A stretch of DNA of 64,000 nucleotides. Source: Agapetus fuscipes (taxonomy: Eukaryota; Arthropoda; Insecta; Trichoptera; Glossosomatidae). How positions within the stretch are numbered: position 1 is the stretch's first letter; every line of letters starts with the position of its first letter. A program made the translations under genes and the position numbers. Shown here one piece after another: positions 45,929 to 56,125 of this stretch. Location of the stretch: positions 18,777,659 to 18,841,658 of the forward strand of contig OX637341.1 of the NCBI GenBank assembly GCA_951799405.1, written 5' to 3'. The notes beneath the pieces were generated by a model. That model did no database searches. It had not been told where the DNA came from and saw nothing but the letters and a program-made list of their open reading frames with translations.

Positions 45929-46213
45929 TAATAAAACATTAGGATGATTGAGCGCTGTTTTTGTGTGTACCACACCTCAAGAGCTTGGTCGTCGCAGTAG
46001 AAAGCGCCAATTCTCAGGCAACACCCAGTTTCTGTAAGGCTGGATGGACCTTTGGTGACCGGTCACTAGTAAAGGCTAATGAATATTTCAACCCAGCGAA
46101 AAAAAAAAATGAAAATATAAATGGTACCTACATTTTTTTTGTGCTCCACTGGAATTCGAACCCACAACCTTCCATTCAGAGTCCGAAGTGTTACCACTGA
46201 ACTACGGACCGGG
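45929..46213 (-). mobile_element. SINE D with alternative 3' tail
   Basis: Same structure as 38826-39123: the tail 'gagcgctgtttttgtgtgta', the junction 'gagcttggtcgtcgcagtag', and a D unit ending 'actacggaccgggc'. Confidence 0.75.
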
Positions 46214-46283
46214 CGCCGTGAAGGGAAATACCATCTTTAACTAAAAAAAAATATTAAGTAAGATGTAATAACGGCTGACAACT

Positions 46284-46543
46284 AATCTAATCTAATCTAA
46301 GCTGCAAGGATTTATATCATTTAAGATTTATATCAAATGCATTCCCACAAGCAGACATGTATAATTTCACCCTAACACATGCCGCATGTGGACCTACATT
46401 ATAAAAACCCAATCTCAAATGAACATAAGCCCTGCAACTCCTGCCGTCCTTCCCTGAAACAGGGGTGACATTGGAAAAGTGAACCATTTTTAGAGTATGG
46501 GTGGTCAGCCGCATACCAACCTATAAGTCAAGGAACATACATG
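46284..46543 (-). repeat. A unit, head-to-head with the next
   Basis: (ctaat)n tail, complete body, and head 'ataagtcaaggaacatacat'. Confidence 0.85.
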
Positions 46544-46735
46544 ACAACCCATGCTTTAAAAATGGTTCACTTTGCCAATGTCACCCCTGTTTCTGGGAAG
46601 GACGGCAAGAGTAGCAGGGTGTGTGCCCATTTGAGATTTGGGTTTTTATTTTGTAGGTTCACATGCGGCATGTGCAAACGCAAACTTGTGTGAATTCCCA
46701 ATGTAACATATCTTTGCAACTTAGATTAGATTAAG
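46544..46735 (+). repeat. A unit, partner of the preceding one
   Basis: It starts 'acccatgctttaaaaatggt' without the first 35 bases and ends 'gcaacttagattagatta'. Confidence 0.8.
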
Positions 46736-46739
46736 ATAA

Positions 46740-47718
46740 GTTAATATGTGATTTTTTGCACAGTCAACAGATGTCGTTATTCTTTTTTGTTTTTATTTTT
46801 TAAAATGACAGCTTGACGTATCTTTATTATTTATTGGTCTGACTGATCAAGTACTTTAGTATTTAGTATTCGTGTGAGCGTGGGCAGTCAAAAATAACAT
46901 TATAATCTCAGTTACATAATTTATCAACTATCGATCATAATAATTAAGGACCAATCTTGTTGAATACAGCACTCATCAAATATTAAATTTGAGTCTACTA
47001 TCATTTTTTTTATAAGCCTGTAGAGACTTTTCTGAAGACATTTCTGAAACACTCAGTAGACTTTAAATACTGTTCCATATTGTTTTCAAAAATATATTTT
47101 TACATTCACGTAAGTACAGTTTGATAAATATAGATCCTTTAAGACTTCTTGTACGAAAATAAACATTTGTAAGCTGTCTGTTTTTGTTTCGACTCTAATT
47201 CCCATTTCATTCAGAACTTACCTCAAAAATAAAATTTCATAGAACGTAGCGGTTTATTGAATTTCAATGAAAAAAAATACGTTCAATAGAAACGCTGTCT
47301 TAATTTTCATAAAAAAAATTTAACGCTGTTTTTTAGTTAAAACTTACAATATTATACTTGAAACAAATGTACTCATTATAAACGGCTTACTGCTTATTAT
47401 TTCATCACGGTATTTTTTCTTGCTTACCGTTGCCATACATTTACTAAGTCGTATGATTTTCAACGCGGATTTCCAAGCTTATGTGGGTAAGAGAGAGCGG
47501 AACATTTTTCGTTTACGATTTTCACCGCACCTAGCCTATTTAAAAATCGAGCATTGTAGAGCGGTCTCACGGTTCAAGTAGGTTGGAAAGTGCATAGTTA
47601 AATAAATTATTTATTTTCTTTATAATACTTTCTTAATAATACCTCCTTCATAATACTTTGAAAAAGTATTATTAAGAAGGAAAAACTATCAAGTATTCAA
47701 AAAAATGCAATAATTAAA
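46740..47718. other. No gene seen
   Basis: AT-rich. A 13-bp dyad, ttcttaataatac at 47630-47642 with its complement at 47666-47678, is the only structure noted. Confidence 0.5.
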
Positions 47719-47960
47719 TCTTTATTGTCTTAATTATTTAAAAAATTCAAATGGAAACAAAGTTTTAATTCACTTATTTATTTCTTTTTTGTGCTCAAAT
47801 ATTTTCGCCTAATGAGGCATCTTCAGGAGCAGAATGGTTACAAATATATTTTTATAAAATAATTTTCAAAACATTTTTTTTTCAAAACAAAAACAAAATT
47901 CATAGATAATTTTTTTTTTTTTTTCACTCCACCCATCCTATATCCATCATATATGATGAG

Positions 47961-48137
47961 ATGGCAGACCATTGCATTGATAAAGACCATACTTTCAATA
48001 TTACCAATGTAGAGGTAATGCACTCTGAGTGTGAAGTGAGGAGACTGATGGCTCTGGAAGCGTTGGAAATCTACAAAAATAAATATAAAGACTTAGTGAA
48101 TGTGCAGATTCCCTATGTTTCACCAATATTGCAATAA
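47961..48137 (+). pseudogene. C-terminal remnant of a Penelope-like GIY-YIG endonuclease
   Basis: 58 codons plus TAA. The residues MADHCIDKDHTFNI and RRLMALEALEIYKN fit the H-C...HTF...(R/K)R...E-x-L-x-I pattern at the end of Penelope-type GIY-YIG endonucleases, which nick target DNA. Start and catalytic core are missing; the frame is open upstream to about 47928. The function is lost in this copy. The family call is from pattern memory, not a search. Confidence 0.6.
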
Positions 48138-48356
48138 CTTGTTTTTAGTTTGTTATTATTATTCTTTTTATTTAACTAACACATTTTATTTTTATTGTAT
48201 TAAATTTTTTATTTTATATTACTAACAAAAATGCATTTTTGAATCTTACATTTGTGTTTACAAAAAAATAATTTTTTATCTATGAATTTTGTTTTTGTTT
48301 TGAAAAAAATTGTTTTGAAAATATTTTATAAAAATATATTTGTAACCATTCTGCTC

Positions 48357-48380
48357 CTGAAGATGCCTCATTAGGCGAAA
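48357..48380 (+). ncRNA. Hammerhead-like ribozyme motif (candidate)
   Basis: ctgaagat, stem gcct/aggc with loop catt, then gaaa. The usual core is CUGANGA, stem II, GAAA. Here one extra base (t) lies between the core and the stem. Stems I and III were not demonstrated. Confidence 0.35.
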
Positions 48381-48639
48381 ATATTCGAGCACAAAAAAGA
48401 AATAAATAAGTGAATTAAAACTTTGTTTCCATTTGAATTTTTTAAATAATTAAAAATGGACTTTCACTGTGTTAATAAATCCACCCTAAAAAATATAATA
48501 CTTTATTGTCTTATTTTTCTAAAAAAAATTAAAAACCATAAACGTAAGAATACTTTTTAAAGTTGTATGCAGCTCATGTGTGCTTCGTATTCAAAACCGA
48601 CCACAGCAAACGCATTTATTTGAGGTAAAACATCTAATC

Positions 48640-48895
48640 TATTCGAATCGAATGTAAATTGCAAAGAAATGTAACACAGGGGATTCACATAATATGCACT
48701 CTCACAAGCAGACACGAAAAAGTTCCCGCTTGCATATGCCGCATGTGCACCAACAACATAAAAATTCAAATAAAATCACTGTTTCAAAGATATGTAACAT
48801 TGGAGATTCACATTAAATGCATTTTTACAAGCAGAAACGCACAAGTTCTCGCTTGATCATGCCGCATGTGAACCAACAACATAAAAACCCAAATA
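48640..48895 (-). repeat. Two A unit tail halves in tandem
   Basis: 48640-48777 and 48778-48895 both carry 'ttcacat...atgca', 'gcttg...catgccgcatgtg' and 'accaacaacataaaaa'. Confidence 0.7.
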
Positions 48896-49139
48896 AAATA
48901 AATGTTTTTAAAAAACAAAATCACTGGTTCCGTGGTGAGAAGGCATGAGGGTGGTACGGAAATAATTGTGTGGGGTAGAAAGAGAGTGCGGCCAATGATA
49001 ATAATGTGCTTTGACATGGCGCGCGGTAATGGAAAATCTCATGGAAAAATATTCCCGAAGGAATTGAAATCCTTCGAGTGAAAAATTAGCGAGGCGCACC
49101 AGTTGTGGCGCGACCCTGTATAGTGTGTAGTATAGTGGT

Positions 49140-49340
49140 GATGGGAAATATAAAGTGCGTAGAAAAAATAGTTAAGAGAGAACGAAAGTAGAAATAGAAA
49201 AGATAGTAGAGAGAGAACGAAAGTAGAAATAGAAAAAATAGAAAAGAGACAATAATACGATAGTATAAAAATAGAATAGAGAGGACAAAAGTATGAGTAG
49301 AAGAAATAAAATAGAGAGAACAAAAGTATAAGCATAAAAA
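49140..49340 (+). repeat. Purine-rich degenerate tandem repeat
   Basis: Imperfect copies of 'agagagaacgaaagtagaaa' with about 40-bp spacing. The long minus-strand frames in it are low-complexity, not genes. Confidence 0.8.
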
Positions 49341-49351
49341 GAATATCTCAG

Positions 49352-49630
49352 AAAGCAATCTAATCTAATCTTATCTAAGTTGCAAAGATATGTTACATTG
49401 GATATTCACATTACATGCATTCTCACAACCAGACATGTAGGTACAAGTTCGCGCTTGCACAATGCACATGCCTCATGTGAGCCTACAACATAAAAACCAA
49501 ATCTCAAATGGACATACACCCTGCAACTCTTGCCGACCTTCCCTGAAACAGGGGGGACATTGGCAAAGTGAACCATTTTTACAGCATGGGTGGTCAGCCG
49601 CATACCAACCTACATATGAGTCAAGGAACA
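49352..49630 (-). repeat. A unit
   Basis: (ctaat)n tail to 'atgagtcaaggaacata'. A few extra bases lie in the 'cacaatgcacatgcctc' part. Confidence 0.85.
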
Positions 49631-49654
49631 TAGAAAAATTATAAATTGTTTGAA

Positions 49655-49980
49655 ATCGGTCCTTAGCTTAGTGGTAACACTGCGGACTCTGAATAGAAAA
49701 GTTGTAGGTTTGAATCCCGGCGGAGCACAACAAAATGCACCATTTATATTTTCAAATTTGCTCTTCGCTGGGTTGAAAAATTCATAAAACATTTACCAAT
49801 GACCGGTCACCAAAGGTCCATCCAGCCTTACAGCAACTGGGTCTTGCTTGAGTATTGGCGCTTTGTAGCGATGACCAAGCTCGTACACCTCTGCGGCACT
49901 ACAAGTGTCATACACCCCTAGAGTCTCTAGAATCTAGAAAGTCTCCCGCACAGGATTTCTTAAAAAAAAAAAACAAGTTT
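49655..49980 (+). mobile_element. SINE D with LINE-type 3' tail and poly(A)
   Basis: The head 'tccttagcttagtggtaaca', B-box-like 'gtttgaatcccgg', and the D body to 'gaccaagctcg' are followed by a tail with 'cctagagtctctagaatcta', 'gtctcccgcacagg' and A11. The tail matches the 3' end of the LINE at 52430-53115. Confidence 0.85.
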
Positions 49981-49984
49981 CTTG

Positions 49985-50640
49985 CATTAACGGAGCGAAC
50001 ATGCGTTTATTTTTTTTTATTAACAATAACTATTTTTAATTGAACATATTTTATTTTCAGATTTTTTATTTAATTGCCTAACCTCTATCGTACTTTAACC
50101 GTCCATCATCTTTTAACAGGCTAACTGAGGGTGCAAATGAAGAGAACTCATTGCTCTTGAAATCTAGCTAGTCTGTGGAAACGGGTATTTCCGAACGTTT
50201 CATTCATGTCTACGATGGGCTACTTCAGCGTGAAAGTGAAGCTATAAAGATGATGTTGATGAAATTTCGAATGTTAACAGTAGTGTGACAAGATCACAAA
50301 GTTATGAATCAATTATGTGGAATAACATTTAACATTATAAACAACATTTTCAGTAAAATTTTGTATCTTATTGACGAGGAATTTTGTATCTTTTAGGATG
50401 AGGAAGTTACTTTTAACCAAAAATGTTTAATGATTTCAATAACAATCTTGCGGGTCCTTATTATGTTTCAAATCCTTTGTAACATTTTCAAGCTTCTCAT
50501 AAACGATTCACTTCGTAAAAACATTATTTTGACATCTTACCGAATCTTTACACATTTCATCATTAAAATTTCTCTGGAAAATTTTGTGAAAGTTTTTCGT
50601 AAATTGCCAAATTCAAATCTAACCTTTAATTAAGCCATAT
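49985..50640. other. No gene seen
   Basis: AT-rich with no recognised repeat. Confidence 0.5.
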
Positions 50641-50649
50641 TTTTTTTGT

Positions 50650-50975
50650 CTTTGAACTGTAATATGTAATCTTAGTTGCAAAGATACGTGAACATTTTAG
50701 ATTCATATTTAATGCACGACCTCAAGGAAACGCGTAAACTTAAGCATTACACATAATACTGCATGTGTAATTTAGAAATAAAAAAATCCATCTAGTACAG
50801 ACCTTACAAAAATTTAATATTTTTTTGCCGTTAAAAAAACGAAAGGGTTGAGGTTATGCTGTCATTCATACCTGTGAAAATAAATATGTTTCACTTACCA
50901 TTTGCGATTCTTTCAGGGACAACCTGATGTAAAAAATCACTGAATGTACAGCTTAGTTGCAGTGCTACTTGTCTC
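50650..50975. repeat. A unit tail half (-) and SINE C 3' fragment (+)
   Basis: 50650-50790: 'taatcttagttgcaaagata' and 'atactgcatgtgtaa'. 50870-50975: 'cctgtgaaaataaatatgtt' and 'gtacagcttagttgcagt'. Confidence 0.55.
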
Positions 50976-51129
50976 ATTACTCAAACTACAGTCCTTAGTA
51001 ACTGGAAACCAAATACTTGCGTGTTGCCCAGCCATGTTGCGTTACAATTTTGTCAATGCCCATTAATGTGAAGACCTTATTGAGCATGCAAGAAGAGAAC
51101 GATGAATGTCAAGGTAATGTGACGACAAA

Positions 51130-51645
51130 AGTGTGCGAACCGGTTTGTAGTCTAGTGGTTAACACTTCCGATTCGTAAATGGAAGGTTGTGAATTTGGAT
51201 CCCAGCCGAGCGCAAAAAAAAAACATTTGTTTTTTCAAATACGCTCTTCACTGGGTGAAAATTGCATAATCATATTTGCATAAGACCGGTCTCTAAAGGT
51301 CCGTCCAGCCTTAATAGCCCGTTCCCACTTGTCGGGTGTCGGATTTGTATATTCATCGGAGGTTCCAGTTGCAGAACATTTCGGACAAAATCGGTTTCCG
51401 ACAAGTGTGAACAGTTCCATACATAATGTTCTGCCACTGGAACCGCCGATCAATATACGGATCCGACACCCGACAAGTGGGAACGGGTTATTATAGCTGC
51501 TGGGTCTTATTTGAGTATTGGCGCTTTGTAGTGACGACCAAGCTCGTAAAACACCTGTGCGACGCTAAAACACGTGTCATAGACCCCTACAGTGTCTGAA
51601 ATTTAGGGAGTCTCCTGCACAGAATTTCTAAAAAAAAAAAAACTG
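51130..51645 (+). mobile_element. SINE D with LINE-type 3' tail, carrying a nested MITE
   Basis: The head 'tttgtagtctagtggttaac' and the body are interrupted at about 51313-51492. The body then resumes with 'tgctgggtcttatttgagta'. The tail 'tagggagtctcctgcacaga' ends in poly(A). Confidence 0.85.
51313..51492. mobile_element. MITE with about 69-bp inverted ends, nested in SINE D
   Basis: Left and right arms read taatagcccgttcccac and, in complement, taataacccgttcccac, then gtcgggtgtcggat, tcggaggttccag and gcagaacatt with few differences. The border shows TA/TTA, which would fit a TA-type target, but the exact duplication is ambiguous. Confidence 0.85.
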
Positions 51646-51649
51646 CTAT

Positions 51650-52240
51650 AGTATTGGCCACCTTTAGTGTAATGGTGGCTGGATACAGTTACAATTATAT
51701 ATATTTGACAGTAACGTTATGTTATATTGGCAGCAGTACAGAACAAAGCGTTTTGTCTTGCTTCGATGTAACTGACGTCCTACAAATCATTCAAAGAGAA
51801 ACACTGTCTTCTTGTGAACTGCTACATAAATCAAGTTCATCTTGGTTCACAAAATTTGATCTTTACCACAGTAAACCAAATATTTCACGAAAACAAAATA
51901 GTTCATAATAAAAAAATCTTCGACAGCTGATTCTAGATTTAACTTAAATTTTGTATTTAAAAAAATTTTTCGTAGATTTTAATGCCTACTTACTTTATAA
52001 TTTAAAACTTGGTAATAGCTTTATTTTTGAGAACTTTTTTTTTTCAGAATAAAAAAGTGCAATTTCATTTTTGTTTGAGGAAAATTATGTATGGGAAATT
52101 TGCTGCTGTTCAAGTCAGTGACATACATATTATTTCACACCATACTGTTTGCCTGGAATAAATAAAACTTATCGAAACTTTCTTGAATTTTTTTTTACAA
52201 ATAAAATACATCACAAATGATACCTACCTTTCAATTTCTT
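51650..52240. other. No gene assigned
   Basis: An 84-codon open frame at 51654-51908 starts after an AG, has no recognised domain and lies in AT-rich sequence. Confidence 0.45.
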
Positions 52241-52242
52241 CG

Positions 52243-52430
52243 ACTCAAAAGCTTTGAAGGCTCAGGGTCTCCCGCACCACAATCCTCCAGGACTCTCTCT
52301 CTTGTGCTGCTTCCTTCCATGGTCCCCTAACTCCTAGAACTTTGGCGTTACCCTCGACATTGTCTATCCTCCGCATCCTGGGACGACACCATCCAAGATA
52401 TTTCTGATGATACTGAGTCTTCTGCACATC
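52243..52430 (-). pseudogene. LINE reverse transcriptase C-terminal fragment
   Basis: The minus-strand frame reads RPRMRRIDNVEGNAKVLGVR, then WKEAAQERESWRIVV. This is the common C-terminal GRPRxRWxDxVExDL...W...AxDRxxWR block of jockey/RTE-like elements. It belongs to a different element from the plus-strand LINE that follows. Confidence 0.65.
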
Positions 52431-53115
52431 TGGTCAACTAAAGTCTTCATAATTTCATTACCAACAGCATGTCCGGGTGTAAAAAAAATGACCTCAGCTC
52501 CACATTAGTACGGAGTATTTCTCGGTATACCAAAGTGGCTGTGTGACCAATTGATTCTGTGCAAAGAAGAGCGGTGAAGCTGATTGATGATCCTATTCTC
52601 ACAGCCAACCTACATTCTCTCGAGCACAGAAGGAAAATTGGAATGATCAGTCTCTTCTACTATAGATATTATAATGCCGTCTGTTCTAATGAAATATGTA
52701 TCCTCACTTATACCTCCTTCTCTCGTCACAACAAGGGCAACTCGTAGAACGGCTGACATCTATCCATTTGCAGTCGATATCAAAACTTTGAGAACTTGGT
52801 GTTTTCACGACTCATTCCTTTGCCAAACTGCCCGTTTATGGAATGAGTTACCGGTATCTGTGTTTCCATCCCAATTTTACCTTACCCTTTTCAAATCTAA
52901 TATCAATTGCCATTTCCTTTTAGTGTCTCAAAACAAAGAAACGCAACACGCAACGCAACACACACCACAGCACTGATCAGCTAACGGCTCTGCAACCGGA
53001 TAAGGACATCAACTGCCATATCACCAACACCTCAGAGGCACTACAACAAGTGTTATAGACCACTAGAGTCTCCCGAATCTAGGGAGTCTCCCGCAGAGGC
53101 TTCATTAAAAAAAAT
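52430..53115 (+). pseudogene. Jockey/CR1-like LINE 3' end, frameshifted
   Basis: The first frame gives VQRRAVKLIDDP, LEHRRKIGMISLFYYRYYN and VCSNE. Near 52680 the match moves to the next frame: SLIPPSL, RTADIYPFAVD, FLCQTARLWNELPVSVFP and FKSNI. This is the well-known C-terminal part of insect jockey/CR1-type reverse transcriptases. There is also a stop upstream (gtgtga near 52544). The 3' UTR includes 'ctagagtctcccgaatctag' and ends in an A-rich tail. That tail is shared with SINE D at 49655 and 51130. Confidence 0.8.
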
Positions 53116-53119
53116 AAGA

Positions 53120-53805
53120 AAAAAAATAACTTATGACGTTTTCAAAGTATTTTTGAACTTCAGCCGTGTTTAAAATATAAGACGAGTTCGCAATGGTTGC
53201 ATTAGGATCACGATTAATAGACTCTGTCCTTCTCGGGAGGTTTTCCTTACAGCGGAGTCAGTACCTGAAACGGCGCCCAAAATATGACCAAAACTTAAAA
53301 GCAAAGCGTTGCCCAAAAATGCATGGAAACATGAGCAACGCCTCTGGAGAGTGCTTTAGTTTGAATACAGTGTTGGTACAACGCTATGGTTCAGTGTAAA
53401 CTAGAAACACAAATCTTACGCTTAGCACTCAGCTAGATTGTTCTCTGAATAAGAAACATATTACTTTCTCCCTTCCCCCAATGATCAGCCCTTAAAATAT
53501 AAACGACCCAAAGCGATAAAAATGGTGATTGCGGTAGGTTTTGCTCATCATATTTTCCTTTCCCTGTTTTTTTTTACATATATTTTTCACCATCATCATT
53601 ACTGACATGACAAATCGTAGTTAATTTTGGCCTCCTTGATCAACCGCAGCCAACGATGCCTGCCCAACGTTTTATTTTTTAGTTCATTCTACATTATGAC
53701 CTTAGTAAAGCAATATTTACTTCTTAGGTCTACTTCTATCGACTATCAATAATTATCTTCCTGCTGATTTTAAACTAATTGTAGAGAATGTTTCACTTTC
53801 CTAAT
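53120..53805. other. No gene seen
   Basis: The 68-codon frame at 53193-53399 is unassigned. 53633-53660 shares 'cttgatcaaccg' with 14320. Confidence 0.45.
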
Positions 53806-53811
53806 GTCACC

Positions 53812-53872
53812 CGCAACTGAACTACACATATAGTGTAACTTTTTGCCGCGTTTTCACCCAAAGGGTCGTTGT
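53812..53872 (-). repeat. SINE C 3' end, interrupted by F
   Basis: 'tgaactacacatatagtgta' to 'cccaaagggtcgttgt'. After the F element a short C piece ('atgtggcgagtgag') follows. Confidence 0.7.
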
Positions 53873-54127
53873 CGCTTCCCCAGTTCTTGTTTATCGTATA
53901 CGCCAATCTTGTCAAATATGACTTTTTCATGCAGTTGTCTTATGAATCAAATTCTACACAATCTGAGATAAGAAAAACCGTAAAACTCGATAATGTGAGA
54001 GTTCTTTTCAATATTTTTTAAATAAATTTCTTGTTTTCATGAGACACATCGGTCCAGTACACATGCAAACATTGATCATGTAAAATTTTCGCAATGGCGT
54101 ATACGATAAACAATAACTAAGGCAGCG
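53873..54127. mobile_element. Family F element
   Basis: The ends are cgcttccccagttcttg and caataactaaggcagcg. The flanks ttgt/atgt match at 3 of 4 bases. It is close to the copy at 19888. Confidence 0.85.
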
Positions 54128-54227
54128 ATGTGGCGAGTGAGAACGCGTAAGTTCGGGCTTACTCATGCTGCACGTGTACTTACAAAATAAATACCCAAAC
54201 CTCATACTAAAAACAACAACAAACGCA

Positions 54228-54546
54228 ACAAAGCTAAACATATACTGCAACTTCTTGCTGCGCTATCCACGAATGGTTTTGCATGTGGCGAGTGGAATCT
54301 ACCTATTTATTTTTACAGGTAAGGGGCGGCCTCGCGCCAACCACATCAGTTGAAGTGAAAGTTTCCCAGATTCAGAAGGGGCTGGTATTCATTTCTTGTG
54401 AAGGCTGAGTAAGCCTTTCTGGTATTTTATATTGAGTTTGAAATAAACATCAAAACGATAAATCATTTCTGACACCCTCGGTGGGATGTGAATCCGGGCT
54501 CTCGGCATGGAATGCAAGCACTCTACCAACTAAACTATCGACCGGA
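54228..54546 (-). mobile_element. SINE C (long variant), full length
   Basis: 'acgcaacaaagctaaacata' to the head complement 'tctaccaactaaactatcga'. The middle 'aaatcatttctgacaccctc' is present. Confidence 0.8.
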
Positions 54547-54569
54547 TTCAAATTTATAACGGACCTCTT

Positions 54570-54783
54570 ATTCAAAAAAGGTCGGCAAGAGTTGTTTATT
54601 TGAGATGGGGCGTTAATGTTCTAAGTTCCCGTGTGGCATGTAAAAGCGCGATATTATAATACGTAGGTATTTGCTTGTGAGAATGCATTCAATATGAATC
54701 TAAAAAATACAAAGATATGTTAAATGTGCAACTTTTTTGAAGTACGGTTGTTCAGCCTCATACCAACCTTTAAGTCATAGAAC
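54570..54783. repeat. A unit 3' half (+) and A unit head (-)
   Basis: 54570-54722 forward: 'aaggtcggcaagagttg' to 'aaagatatgtta'. 54724-54783 reverse: 'ttcagcctcataccaacctt', 'aagtcatagaac'. Confidence 0.6.
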
Positions 54784-54784
54784 A

Positions 54785-55378
54785 CAAATTATGAATATGG
54801 ATTTACAATTTATTGAAAATTAAAACTACTGAATATTTAATTAATAATGTTTTTAAAGCACGCAAAATAGGTGTGTAAATTGCATTCTTTTTTACATTAA
54901 AAAAAATATGGAATGTCATGGCGCGAGTATATTTTGTTCGTATAAAAATATCCTTTCTTTGGATTATAATAATATTATGAAAAGAAGGAGGAGGAAGTAA
55001 AAGAGTGAAGGGATGAAATTATTGCCAACAAGTGAGAAAGGCAGAAAGAAAGTTCCGTGATAAGGGCGTGTTGCCAACTCGGTTAACTTGGATAACATCA
55101 TCAGGAAGGGGGAGTGAACTGTGAGGAAAATACTTTGTCCAAGTTGGCAACAAAGAAAAAAAGAAATTCATTCATGCATTGTACTTATAAAAGTAAATAA
55201 AAAATGGTTCGTATACTCTACTAATTTTTGTTGGTAGAAGAACCTTAATTTTAATAGAATTCTTTAATACTTCGAATCTGAATTGAATGTTTTTATGTCT
55301 TTGCAACTAAGATTATATTGCTTATTTGTACGTCAATTGAGAATTCGCTACCAAGTACTTGCAATTACGTACTCGCTT
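54785..55378. other. No gene seen
   Basis: A short inverted pair, ttgccaact near 55071 and agttggcaa near 55143, may mark a small element. The rest is AT-rich. Confidence 0.45.
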
Positions 55379-55382
55379 GAGT

Positions 55383-55715
55383 CCTTTCGATAGCTCAGTT
55401 GGTAGAGTGCTTCCATTCCATGCCGAGAGCTCGGGTTCGAATCCCACCGAGGGTGTCAGAAATGATTTCCCGTTTCGTTGATTATTTCAAAACCCAAAAT
55501 TCAATACCAGCAGGGCTTACTAAGCCTTCACAATAAATCAGTACCAGCCTCTCGAGAGCTGGGAAACCCCTACTTTAACTGAAATGGTTGGCGTAAGGCC
55601 GGCCACCTTACCTGTAAAAATAAATAGGTTCCACCCGCCACATACAAAACTCTAATGGGATAACGCGGCAAGAAGTTGCGCTTTATTTGTAGCTCAGCTG
55701 CGTCGCGTTTCAAGT
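55383..55715 (+). mobile_element. SINE C (long variant), full length, best copy
   Basis: The tRNA-like head: 'tcgatagctcagttggtaga' (A box), 'tccattccatgccgagagct', 'cgggttcgaatcccacc' (B box). The body 'cagaaatgatttcccgtttc', 'gccggccaccttacctgt', and the end 'gtagctcagctgcgtcgcgt'. Pol III transcription from the internal boxes is expected for the family. Confidence 0.85.
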
Positions 55716-55877
55716 ACAATGAAAACGGTACTTTATGCAGTATTCATTAACAATATGATTCTCATTTATGAATAGGAACGTATCGCTCTTAAATTAATTC
55801 AAACACAAGAAAACTTAAACGCTCGCTTGGAGGCGCTGTTTTAGTTTCCATACATTTTTTGGGGAACACTTTTACTT

Positions 55878-56125
55878 TTCGGTGGCCGAGGGAGTCGAGT
55901 GGCTGATCTAGCGTATTTGGAATGGAACAACGTTGGTTCTTTCTCCACTTGGGTTATTTGACCATAACTTTGATCCTGGTTCAACAGATGTCATTGGATA
56001 ATTGTTAATTAATAATTCATTAAAATATCCAATAATGAATTAGGTATTGATGATATTAATACCAGTTTCCAGCCAGGCAGAGTAGGTTGGTGAATTGCAT
56101 TCCTCTTCACAAATCTATTTTTTTC
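55878..56125 (+). mobile_element. SINE E
   Basis: The head 'cggtggccgagggagtcgag' has a small deletion; the body and the end 'cctcttcacaaatctatttt' are typical. Confidence 0.75.

Larger units (their letters stand above)
47733..48500 (+). mobile_element. Penelope-like element insertion with inverted arms and 13-bp target duplication
   Basis: ctttattgtctta lies on both sides (47720-47732 and 48501-48513). The arms, about 190 bp (47733-47922 and 48265-48452), are inverted and nearly identical. Each carries the hammerhead-like motif (complement at 47803-47826, direct at 48357-48380). Between them lie the coding remnant 47961-48137 and an AT-rich UTR. The right arm is followed by the family tail 'ggactttcactgtgttaat'. 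Confidence 0.85.

Noticed and set aside
49039..49358. Two overlapping hydrophobic ORFs on the minus strand
   Set aside because: They are made by the purine-rich tandem repeat read in reverse.
52559..52976. Two overlapping genes
   Set aside because: Both frames belong to one LINE reverse transcriptase interrupted by a frameshift near 52680.
55383..55460. tRNA gene
   Set aside because: A- and B-box motifs are present but the acceptor and other stems do not close, and the sequence continues into the SINE C body found at many loci.
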